DNA from: JAZGDL01 sp036477795
GTDB lineage: Bacteria; Planctomycetota; Phycisphaerae; UBA1845
DNA length: 8,803 bases
Assembly: GCA_036477795.1 (NCBI GenBank)
Contig: JAZGDL010000247.1
Location: 1-8,803, forward strand
Direction: 5' to 3'
Of this stretch, positions 1 through 5,844 are shown in pieces (positions within the stretch are counted from its first letter, which is position 1; every line of letters starts with the position of its first letter). A program made the translations under genes and the position numbers. The notes under the pieces are model-generated. The model was not told the origin of the DNA. It made no database searches and saw only the letters and a list, made by a program, of their open reading frames with translations.

Positions 1-58
1 CCCGCAGGCCGCGGTACAACGCCTCCTTGTTCGCGAAATCCACGACCGACGTCAACAT
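1..58 (-). CDS. Unidentified protein, N-terminal 19 codons only
   Basis: An ATG at 58-56 (minus) opens a frame without stops to the left edge; it reads MLTSVVDFANKEALYRGLR. A GGGAG Shine-Dalgarno-like sequence (complement of 65-69) sits 6 nt before the ATG, and a TATACT hexamer (complement of 76-81) lies a little further upstream, so the start is well supported even though so little of the gene is visible. The fragment is too short to assign to a family and I do not recognise it. It is transcribed in the same direction as the PilZ gene at 264-650, from which it is separated by about 205 nt containing a structured repeat, so it probably has its own promoter. Confidence 0.5.
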   Translation of the reverse strand, partial: MLTSVVDFANKEALYRGLR

Positions 59-183
59 GGCATGCTCCCGTATAGAGTATAATGCGTCAACGTCTCATTT
101 GGTAGCGGAAAGTTCGCCGCGGACCGCGACGGGTTCGCCGACGGCATGACGAACCGGCTCAGGCCTCCGGACGCCTCAGCACC

Positions 184-236
184 CTGTGGGACCCGCTTTC
201 CAGCCGGTCAGACAGGTTAGAAGACCTGTCCCACAG
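184..236. repeat. Structured inverted-repeat element, two hairpins inside an outer stem
   Basis: Outer arms 184-189 (CTGTGG) and 231-236 (CCACAG) pair perfectly. Inside them are two hairpins: 190-197 with 202-209 (7 of 8 pairs, 4-nt loop) and 211-217 with 224-230 (7 perfect pairs, 6-nt loop). An alternative fold pairs 184-192 with 228-236 (9 perfect pairs). The plus strand continues with TTTT at 237-240. The element lies just past the stop codon of the PilZ gene and could end its transcript, but it has no clear T-tract in that direction. The regular architecture is more like a dispersed intergenic repeat than a simple terminator. Confidence 0.6.
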
Positions 237-263
237 TTTTGGACTTGTCTGCCGGGGAAGATG

Positions 264-650
264 TCAGCCGTCTACAGCTTCAATCAGCTCGATCCCGATG
301 AAATACTCGTTTTCCCAAGGAGTGCAGTGGCGAACTACACCTTCTCCATGATAGGTGGCTTCAGGCTGGTGAATCGCGATCGGCAAACGCAGGCCCACCT
401 CAAGCGCACGGCCGCACAAAACGCCGATGCCCTGCTCATTCATGTTATCGCAAGTTCCGAGAATCTGCACCTCCTCGCCAAACTGGTCCTTCACCCAGAA
501 CTGTACCGTTCCCGGGAAAGGCCAGCGCTTCTCGCGGCGTCGTTCGCGAGAGCGACGATCAGACGCCTGGCGCCCACCTGTTGCCAGGAGCTTCTCAATG
601 GAAGCAGTGTTCAAGGCCACGAATTCTTTGTCTTCGACTTCAACGCTCAT
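264..650 (-). CDS. PilZ-domain protein, putative cyclic-di-GMP receptor
   Basis: This 128-residue protein is almost entirely one PilZ domain, a small beta-barrel that binds cyclic di-GMP and passes the signal to a partner. An arginine-rich stretch at residues 32-42 contains the RxxxR motif (R38, R42). The second motif, usually [D/N]xSxxG, appears as NMNEQG at residues 69-74, with Asn in place of Ser. The barrel ends in the typical strand EYFIGIELI (115-123). A strong ribosome site, GGAGGTG, lies about 5 nt before the ATG at 650, so the start is secure. The gene stands alone and is divergent from the quinone operon. The overlapping plus-strand frame is an antisense shadow. Its output partner (motility, exopolysaccharide or transcription) cannot be inferred from the neighbours. 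Confidence 0.8.
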   Translation of the reverse strand: MSVEVEDKEFVALNTASIEKLLATGGRQASDRRSRERRREKRWPFPGTVQFWVKDQFGEEVQILGTCDNMNEQGIGVLCGRALEVGLRLPIAIHQPEATYHGEGVVRHCTPWENEYFIGIELIEAVDG

Positions 651-788
651 ATAGCACCTCCGCTGCCAACGTGCGCACCATCACCGACTATGAGTTTACG
701 ATTTGAATCGTCCGCGTGCGGGGCTTTTTTGCGGTGTGGGCCTGCGGACGGCCGCTTACCGGGCACTCATCTGCAATTTCAGCCGAAA

Positions 789-810
789 CCCACGGATTCG
801 AATCCGTGGG
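789..810. repeat. 22-bp perfect palindrome in the divergent intergenic region
   Basis: Positions 789-799 (CCCACGGATTC) are the exact reverse complement of 800-810. Allowing one mismatch, the symmetry extends to 785-814. It lies in the 242-nt gap between the divergent PilZ and methyltransferase genes, about 80 nt before the latter. That place would suit an operator for a dimeric regulator, but a dispersed palindromic repeat is at least as likely given the other repeats in this window. The rest of the gap (651-788 and 811-892) shows no convincing sigma-70 promoter and no small gene. Confidence 0.65.
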
Positions 811-892
811 CTTCTACTATCGGGCGTAGTGGGGCTCGGCGCTAACTTTCTTGCGCTGGCGGCCTCGTTGCAAATCAAGTGAAATGTGCCTG

Positions 893-1654
893 ATGACGGC
901 GTCAGGACGCACCGAGGCATTGTGGGACGAGGAGCGGCTCGGTTCACCGCACGCCCAGTCGGACAAGGCCGTGCGGGTACGCCGGATGTTCGAGACTATC
1001 GCGCCGACCTATGAGCTGGTCAACACGCTGTTCAGCTTGGGGCGTGACCGGGCCTGGCGGCGGCGCTCGGTGGTGCTGGCCCGGGTGACGGCGCGTGACC
1101 GGGTGCTCGATATCGCCTGCGGAACGGGCGACTTCGCACGGGCCTTCCGGCAACATCCCACCGGGCCTGGCGTCGTCGTGGGGTGTGACTTTGCACATAC
1201 CATGTTGACCCTGGCGGCCGTGCACGGCGCCGCCGGAATTGAATGGGTCGAAGGCGACGCCCTGAATCTGCCGTTCGCATCGGGTGAGTTCACGGTGGCC
1301 GGTTGTGCGTTCGGTGTGCGCAACTTCCAACGTCTCGATCGAGGCCTGCGGGAGATGAACCGCGTCCTGGCGGACGGCGGACGGGCAGTCATCCTGGAGT
1401 TCACCCGCCCATCGAACCGCTTGTGGCGCTATTTGTACGAGTTTTACGCGTCGAGCATCATGCCGTGGGGCGCTACGCTGGTGAGCCGGGACCGGACTGG
1501 GGCGTATCGCTATTTGCCCCGTTCAGTGGTATCTTTCCCAGATGCCGGCGCGATGTGCAGACACCTGAAGCGCGCCGGCTTCGCGACGGTGACGGCGACG
1601 CCCATGACGTTCGGCGTGGTGACCATCTACGTCGCGACCAAGGACCGCCTATGA
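893..1654 (+). CDS. ubiE: UbiE/MenG-type quinone C-methyltransferase
   Basis: This SAM-dependent methyltransferase adds the final ring methyl in menaquinone (demethylmenaquinone to menaquinone) or in ubiquinone synthesis. With the ATG at 893 it is 253 residues, the usual family length. The family signature around residues 29-44 (VRRMFETIAPTYELVN) is followed by the SAM-binding loop VLDIACGTGDFA (71-82), the acidic strand end GCDF (97-100), EGDALNLPF (120-128), FGVRNF (140-145), LEFTRP (168-173) and YRYLPRSVVSFP (205-216). The C-terminal strand GVVTIYVATK (241-250) is also typical. An ATG at 884 and a TTG at 851 are in-frame alternatives; none has a strong ribosome site, and 893 has a weak AAGTGA about 10 nt upstream. 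It is first in an operon with ubiX and a UbiA-type gene, and its stop overlaps the next start by 4 nt. Confidence 0.9.
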   Translation: MTASGRTEALWDEERLGSPHAQSDKAVRVRRMFETIAPTYELVNTLFSLGRDRAWRRRSVVLARVTARDRVLDIACGTGDFARAFRQHPTGPGVVVGCDFAHTMLTLAAVHGAAGIEWVEGDALNLPFASGEFTVAGCAFGVRNFQRLDRGLREMNRVLADGGRAVILEFTRPSNRLWRYLYEFYASSIMPWGATLVSRDRTGAYRYLPRSVVSFPDAGAMCRHLKRAGFATVTATPMTFGVVTIYVATKDRL

Positions 1655-3489
1655 GCACGCAGGCTGCGCATCCCGTGTCGTCCGAGGAACATGTGTTTAT
1701 CGAGGACGTGTGGTCGCGAACGGAGCCGAAATACCGCCGGCGTGCGTTTCTTCTGCTGACCATCAATGTATGTCTGTTCGCCGGGTTAGGGTGCGTGGCC
1801 TACTGGCTGCGGACCGGAGTTGTCTTCGCGCCGCGTATCGAGGGGTATTGGGAGCAGTTGGCCGACACGTTCAACCCCACGCCGGACACCGAATATACAC
1901 CGACGGGCCTGTCGCTGGCGCCGATCAGCATTGAGCAGGTGCCGATGATGATTCCGGTGCTGGGTTTGATCCTGGCGGCCGTGGTTTCGATTCCGATCCT
2001 GGTGACGATTCTCTATCGCATCACATCGGCGTTGCCGTTTATCGCCGTTGTGGGGTTCATTGCGGTGATGCCGTGGCTGGCGATCACACTTTTGGGATCG
2101 TGCCTGGTGGTTTCGCTGAACCCGCTACGTTTTCGATCGCGCTTTGCATCGGTTCTGCTGGCGTTGTTGCCGGTCATTCTTTACTTCTTCATGGCCTCTC
2201 GGCAGTCCAGTTCCGTGGTAGAGCCTCTTTCGGACCCGGCGGACCGGATCAAAATGCTGGCCCCTTTGATCCTGGCGATCATCGTGTCGGCGATCGTCAT
2301 GGGGATCGTGCTGATCATTGCCCGGGTGGTGAACTATCGTCCAGGCGCGATCGCCCCGCTGTTGGCCATTATGTTCCTGACACCGGCAGCGATTTTCGAG
2401 TTTCAGGTCGGACGTGACGAACTGCATTACCGTTTGCTGGAGCGGGAGTTCGGCCCGGGGTCGGAGTATTTTGTGCGCACGCCGATCGGTGACGTGTTCG
2501 AATCCGCCGTGGAGCGGGCCTTTGCGGCCCGCAAGAGCGCGTCGATAGCCTATGAAACGATGCGCGATGCGGTCGAATTCACCTGGCTGCTGGCGCTGGA
2601 CACGGAGACCAGCCTGCTGTTCGCCAGGTATCAGGATCTGGCTGCTCGGGCGGCGGACCGTTTCATTCATTTGTTTCCCGACAGCATCTACGCCATTAAC
2701 GCTCTGTACATAAAAGGTCGGGCTCTGGACATGCGCATCGATATGGAGAGCTTCCGCCGCAATCGCGAGCTGGTTTTCTACGGCGACTTTCCAAGTGCAC
2801 GTTCTCGTGAGGCCTGGGAGAAACTGGTGCACCAGGCGCCGGAGTCTCCGATGGCCGCCGATGCACTGCTGCGGTTGGCGATGCTGGACATTCGTGAGGA
2901 TGGTGTGGATGAGGCGATCGGGCGGTTGATACTGCTGGAGGAGACTTTCGTTCGGGCCGCCCCCCGGCCTGATCAGCCGATCGTTGAGACACCCATGGAT
3001 ACCATCATGCAGCGCGAGCCGCCCGAGCGCAGCCTGGATATTCCGGTGGCCCAAAAAGTGTTGGCCGGGCGAAGACTGCGGCAATTGCTCAAGCGCAACC
3101 GCGATCCGTTGTGGGGTGATGAGCCGCTGGTGGCCATATCCTATTTCGACCCCCGTGACTGGCACTATGAGTCCAACCTGGCCGGCTTGTTCAAGCGCTA
3201 CCCGGGCTGCCAGTTGGCGGACAACATCGAATTGCAGATTGCCTTGGCCGGCGGCGACGTCGCTGAGCGGATCGAAGCATTGAAACGTTGTGTGGCCAGG
3301 GACCCGAGAGGTGATGCGTATGCCGAGGCCATGTATCAGCTAGGCGTCGCTTATCAGGAGGACCGCAATGTGAGTGAGTCACGCGGCGTATTGGAACGGT
3401 TAGTGTCGGAGTTTCCCGAAACCATCTGGCGCGAGCAGGCCGAAGCGCGTCTGCGGCGACTCGACCGGGCAACGGCCGAAGGGGTGTGA
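1651..3489 (+). CDS. Six-helix membrane protein with TPR-like C-terminal domain, function unknown
   Basis: This 612-residue protein is not one I can name. After a hydrophilic N-terminus it has six likely membrane segments near residues 31-53, 99-122, 127-156, 165-183, 203-226 and 232-251. A soluble region of about 360 residues follows. Helical pairs resembling tetratricopeptide repeats appear near 328-362, 383-433 and 555-605; the last (AEAMYQLGVAYQED onward, ending in a FPETIWREQAEARLRRL-type helix) is the clearest and recalls the YfiO/YbgF class. The ATG at 1651 overlaps the ubiE stop (ATGA), indicating translational coupling; the frame stays open upstream to 1303 only as a shadow of ubiE. 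Its place between ubiE and ubiX suggests a role tied to quinone synthesis or the membrane that hosts it, perhaps as a scaffold. That is inference from position only. Confidence 0.85.
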   Translation: MSTQAAHPVSSEEHVFIEDVWSRTEPKYRRRAFLLLTINVCLFAGLGCVAYWLRTGVVFAPRIEGYWEQLADTFNPTPDTEYTPTGLSLAPISIEQVPMMIPVLGLILAAVVSIPILVTILYRITSALPFIAVVGFIAVMPWLAITLLGSCLVVSLNPLRFRSRFASVLLALLPVILYFFMASRQSSSVVEPLSDPADRIKMLAPLILAIIVSAIVMGIVLIIARVVNYRPGAIAPLLAIMFLTPAAIFEFQVGRDELHYRLLEREFGPGSEYFVRTPIGDVFESAVERAFAARKSASIAYETMRDAVEFTWLLALDTETSLLFARYQDLAARAADRFIHLFPDSIYAINALYIKGRALDMRIDMESFRRNRELVFYGDFPSARSREAWEKLVHQAPESPMAADALLRLAMLDIREDGVDEAIGRLILLEETFVRAAPRPDQPIVETPMDTIMQREPPERSLDIPVAQKVLAGRRLRQLLKRNRDPLWGDEPLVAISYFDPRDWHYESNLAGLFKRYPGCQLADNIELQIALAGGDVAERIEALKRCVARDPRGDAYAEAMYQLGVAYQEDRNVSESRGVLERLVSEFPETIWREQAEARLRRLDRATAEGV

Positions 3490-3494
3490 CCAAG

Positions 3495-4112
3495 ATGTCA
3501 GTCGGCAAGAGGATCGTAGTGGGCGTCACCGGTGCGAGCGGCGCGGTGTATGCCAGGCGTCTCATCGCGTGCCTGGTCGAGGCTGACGTCGAGGTGTACC
3601 TGGTCGTTTCTCAATGGGGCAAGCGACTTATCCTGGATGAACTGGGCATTAGCACCATCAGCGCCGAAACCCTGATCGGCCATCGGACGGAGCAACTGGT
3701 CATTCATCCCCACACCGACGTCGGCAGCCTACTGGCTAGCGGCTCCTTCCTCACCGACGGCATGATCATCTGCCCCTGCAGCAGCCACACGCTCGGGGAG
3801 ATCGCGTCGGGTATCGGCGACAACCTGATCGGGCGGGCCGCTGCGGTGACGCTCAAGGAGTGCCGCAGGCTGATCCTCGTGCCACGCGAGACGCCCACCA
3901 GCCAGATCGACTTGCGAAACATGCTTCGGCTCAGTGAAGCCGGGGCGATCATCTGTCCGGCAAATCCGGGATTCTACATGCATCCGCAAAGAATCGAGGA
4001 TCTGGTCGACTTCGTGGTCGGTAAACTTCTCGATCTAGTCGATGTTCCCCATCAACTCAACACCCGCTGGACCGGCGAGCCCGGGGGTGTACACCACCGT
4101 GAGACAGCCTGA
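3495..4112 (+). CDS. ubiX: UbiX-family flavin prenyltransferase
   Basis: UbiX joins a dimethylallyl group to reduced FMN, making the prenyl-FMN cofactor that UbiD-type decarboxylases need. The 205-residue product carries the hallmarks: the N-terminal flavin loop GVTGASGAVYA (10-20), ASGSF (81-85), the PCSSHTL segment (94-100), GIGDNLIGRAA (106-116), LKECRRLILVPRETP (120-134), NPGFYMHPQ (157-165) and a late RWTG (191-194). E. coli UbiX has matching PCSIKT, RETP, AFYHRPQ and RWQG motifs. I chose the ATG at 3495, which follows an AAGGGG ribosome site by about 10 nt; a GTG at 3486 would overlap the preceding stop but leaves no room for that site. The gene is 5 nt behind the membrane/TPR gene and overlaps the next by 1 nt. 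A UbiD partner is not in the window. Confidence 0.93.
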   Translation: MSVGKRIVVGVTGASGAVYARRLIACLVEADVEVYLVVSQWGKRLILDELGISTISAETLIGHRTEQLVIHPHTDVGSLLASGSFLTDGMIICPCSSHTLGEIASGIGDNLIGRAAAVTLKECRRLILVPRETPTSQIDLRNMLRLSEAGAIICPANPGFYMHPQRIEDLVDFVVGKLLDLVDVPHQLNTRWTGEPGGVHHRETA

Positions 4113-5038
4113 TGCCTGGGATAGCGTATTCCGTGCGCACCTGGTCGGAGATGATCAAGGTGTCGCATTCGGTCTTTGCACTGCCGTTCGCGTTGATAGC
4201 GACGTTCCTGGCCGGTCGTGAGCTTGAAGGTTTGCATCGACCCCACGCGGGTCAACTGGTGCTGATCGTGGTGTGCATGGTGGCCGGGCGAAGCGTGGCC
4301 ATGACCTTCAACCGGATCGTGGACAAGGAGATTGACGCGGGCAATCCGCGAACCGCCGGCCGGCCGCTGCCCGCCGGAAAGCTGAAAGTGCGGGCCGCGT
4401 ATGGGTTTCTGTTGGCATCGGCCGTGGTGTTTGTCACCGCTTGTTACGGTTTTCTTTGTTTCTATGCTAACCGCTGGCCGATCCTGTTGGCGGGGCCGGT
4501 GTTGCTGTACCTGTGTGGCTATTCCTACACCAAGAGGTTCACCAGGTGGTCGCATTTCTATCTCGGCAGTGCCATCGGCTTGTCACCGCTGGCAGCCTGG
4601 CTGGCGATCCACCCCGGCAGCATCGGCGTTCCCGTGGTGGTGCTGTCCGTTGGGGTGATGCTATGGATTGCGGGGTTTGACATCATCTACGCCTGTCAGG
4701 ACGTCGATTGCGATCAAGAGCAAGGGTTGTTCAGCCTGCCGTCGCGCGTCGGCGTGGGCCCGGCGCTGTGGACGGCGCGTCTTTGTCACCTGACGGTTGT
4801 GGTCTGCCTGGTTGTGCTGGGGATGACGGCGCCGCTGGGGTGGCTTTATTTCGTGGGAGTCGTTGTTGTTGCGGTCCTGCTGGGACTGGAGAACAGTCTG
4901 GTGCGGCCGAACGACCTGTCGAAGGTGAACGTAGCGTTTTTCACGGTGAACGGCCTTGTGAGCGTGGGGCTCGGCCTGCTGGCGATTCTGGATATCTTTC
5001 TAGTCACACCGGGAGCCGGGCTGCACCAGGCGGGTTGA
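4112..5038 (+). CDS. mqnP: UbiA-family aromatic prenyltransferase, MqnP-like (menaquinone via futalosine)
   Basis: This 308-residue polytopic protein belongs to the UbiA superfamily, which attaches a polyprenyl chain to an aromatic ring at the membrane. The first Mg/diphosphate motif is FNRIVDKEID (66-75), followed by NPRTAGRPLPAG (78-89). The second is CQDVDCDQEQG (195-205), preceded by GFDIIYA (188-194). The first motif has Arg where classical UbiA proteins have Asp (NDxxD), and with the segments SHSVFALPFA (18-27) and FFTVNGLVSVGL (276-287) this fits the MqnP type of the futalosine menaquinone pathway as I remember it. UbiA proper or an EboC-type enzyme are less likely alternatives. Hydrophobic helices fill the protein. 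The ATG shares one base with the ubiX stop (TGATG), so translation is coupled. Confidence 0.88.
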   Translation: MPGIAYSVRTWSEMIKVSHSVFALPFALIATFLAGRELEGLHRPHAGQLVLIVVCMVAGRSVAMTFNRIVDKEIDAGNPRTAGRPLPAGKLKVRAAYGFLLASAVVFVTACYGFLCFYANRWPILLAGPVLLYLCGYSYTKRFTRWSHFYLGSAIGLSPLAAWLAIHPGSIGVPVVVLSVGVMLWIAGFDIIYACQDVDCDQEQGLFSLPSRVGVGPALWTARLCHLTVVVCLVVLGMTAPLGWLYFVGVVVVAVLLGLENSLVRPNDLSKVNVAFFTVNGLVSVGLGLLAILDIFLVTPGAGLHQAG

Positions 5039-5039
5039 C

Positions 5040-5095
5040 GATTGGGGATTGGGGATTGACGATTGACGATTGACGATTGGGGATCGGGGATTCTG
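5040..5095. repeat. Heptamer tandem repeat, eight units of GATTGGG/GATTGAC type
   Basis: Eight consecutive 7-nt units start 2 nt after the prenyltransferase stop: GATTGGG, GATTGGG, GATTGAC, GATTGAC, GATTGAC, GATTGGG, GATCGGG, GATTCTG. The first four bases are nearly constant and the last three alternate between GGG and GAC, with decay at the right end. It sits between two same-strand genes. It codes for nothing plausible; frames through it give repetitive Asn-Arg-Gln-Ser peptides on the minus strand. Confidence 0.9.
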
Positions 5096-5107
5096 CTTCG
5101 TCCCTCG

Positions 5108-5113
5108 TATACT
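5108..5113 (+). promoter_or_regulatory. Possible -10 element (TATACT) just before the TIM-barrel gene
   Basis: TATACT matches the sigma-70 -10 consensus at 5 of 6 positions and ends 4 nt before the ATG at 5118. No -35 match is visible at the expected distance and no Shine-Dalgarno sequence precedes the ATG, which would fit a leaderless or near-leaderless transcript. The short hexamer could also be chance. Confidence 0.3.
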
Positions 5114-5117
5114 CGCC

Positions 5118-5843
5118 ATGCCATCAGCGTTCCACATTTGCGTAGCGACGGCGGATCCGTCGGCGAGCGCCGGCCTACTGGTCGATGGTGCGCGGTGCGC
5201 GGGCTTCGATGAGGTGCGCCTGTCGTGGCAACAAGCGCGTGAGCCGGTTGCCGGTGTGAAGGTTTCAGGAGTGGACCTGCCGGCACTGACCGCCCAAGGC
5301 CGGGAGGATTTCGAGCGGCAGGTCGATGAGATTGCCACGCGGATGAAGACAGCCAGCCGGGGCGGTATCGGGGTGGTGAGTATCGAAGGTGGAGCACGCA
5401 ACGCCGCTGTGCTTGAGTTTCTGACCGATGGACTGCGACGCCTGACCGGGCTGGCCGACGAGCTCGGACTGGTCATACACGTGCGTAACCGATACGGCAC
5501 GCGGTTGGAGCAGCCGCCGGACATGCACGGGGTGTTGGCGGATGTCGGTGCCGATGATTTGATGGCCGAGCTTGACGTTGCCGAGTTTCACCGGGCTTCG
5601 GTGAATCCCTGTGAGCCAATCTGGGGTTTGGAGAAACGCATCGGTTGCGTGCGGCTGTCCAACGTCAAAGCCCGCCGGCTCACCGCGATGGCGGCGGGCG
5701 AAATCGATATGCCAACGGTTGTGGAGGCGTTGCAGACCGTCAACTACGGCGGCCCGTTTGTGCTTTTCTTGGGTGACGATGACGGCGCCGTCGATCGCTT
5801 GATTGAGGATCGCCGCTACCTCAAAAAGATCCTCGGGCAATAG
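5118..5843 (+). CDS. Xylose-isomerase-like TIM-barrel protein with degenerate metal site
   Basis: This 241-residue protein has the pattern of sugar phosphate isomerase/epimerase (AP endonuclease 2-like) TIM barrels: GIGVVSIEGG (83-92), a helix then LGLVIHVRNRYGTRL (116-130), DLMAELDVAEFH (147-158), IGCVRLSN (175-182) and a final NYGGPFVLFLGDD (209-221). In active members a Glu ends the strand at 'IEN', an Asp and His follow at 'LDxxH', and a Glu closes the last strand. Here the first position reads HVRN with no Glu, and the last strand ends in Gly-Asp-Asp; D153 and H158 remain. The enzyme may have changed chemistry or lost it. The ATG at 5118 is chosen because the earlier in-frame TTG lies inside the heptamer repeat. 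It follows the prenyltransferase by 79 nt. Substrate unknown. Confidence 0.72.
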   Translation: MPSAFHICVATADPSASAGLLVDGARCAGFDEVRLSWQQAREPVAGVKVSGVDLPALTAQGREDFERQVDEIATRMKTASRGGIGVVSIEGGARNAAVLEFLTDGLRRLTGLADELGLVIHVRNRYGTRLEQPPDMHGVLADVGADDLMAELDVAEFHRASVNPCEPIWGLEKRIGCVRLSNVKARRLTAMAAGEIDMPTVVEALQTVNYGGPFVLFLGDDDGAVDRLIEDRRYLKKILGQ

Positions 5844-5844
5844 T

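Noticed and set aside
184..236. Cloverleaf-like fold considered as a tRNA
   Set aside because: It is only 53 nt with two internal hairpins and lacks an anticodon arm, a T-loop consensus and CCA context.
712..730. GC-rich stretch followed by six T, resembling a rho-independent terminator
   Set aside because: The only stem before the T-run is about 4 bp with a 2-nt loop, too small to fold, and no plus-strand gene ends there.
186..845. Long plus-strand open frame of 219 codons
   Set aside because: It is antisense to the PilZ gene, which has a strong ribosome site and a recognisable domain. It also runs through the structured repeat and the palindrome.
1303..1650. N-terminal extension of the membrane/TPR protein
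   Set aside because: It overlaps the well-conserved part of ubiE in another frame, and the ATG overlapping the ubiE stop is the natural start.
2125..3165. Minus-strand open frame of 346 codons
   Set aside because: It lies fully within the membrane/TPR gene; its composition is His-, Gln- and Arg-rich as expected of an antisense shadow in GC-rich DNA, with no recognisable domain.
4846..5397. Minus-strand open frames crossing the heptamer array
   Set aside because: They encode repetitive peptides from the array and lie antisense to the prenyltransferase and barrel genes.
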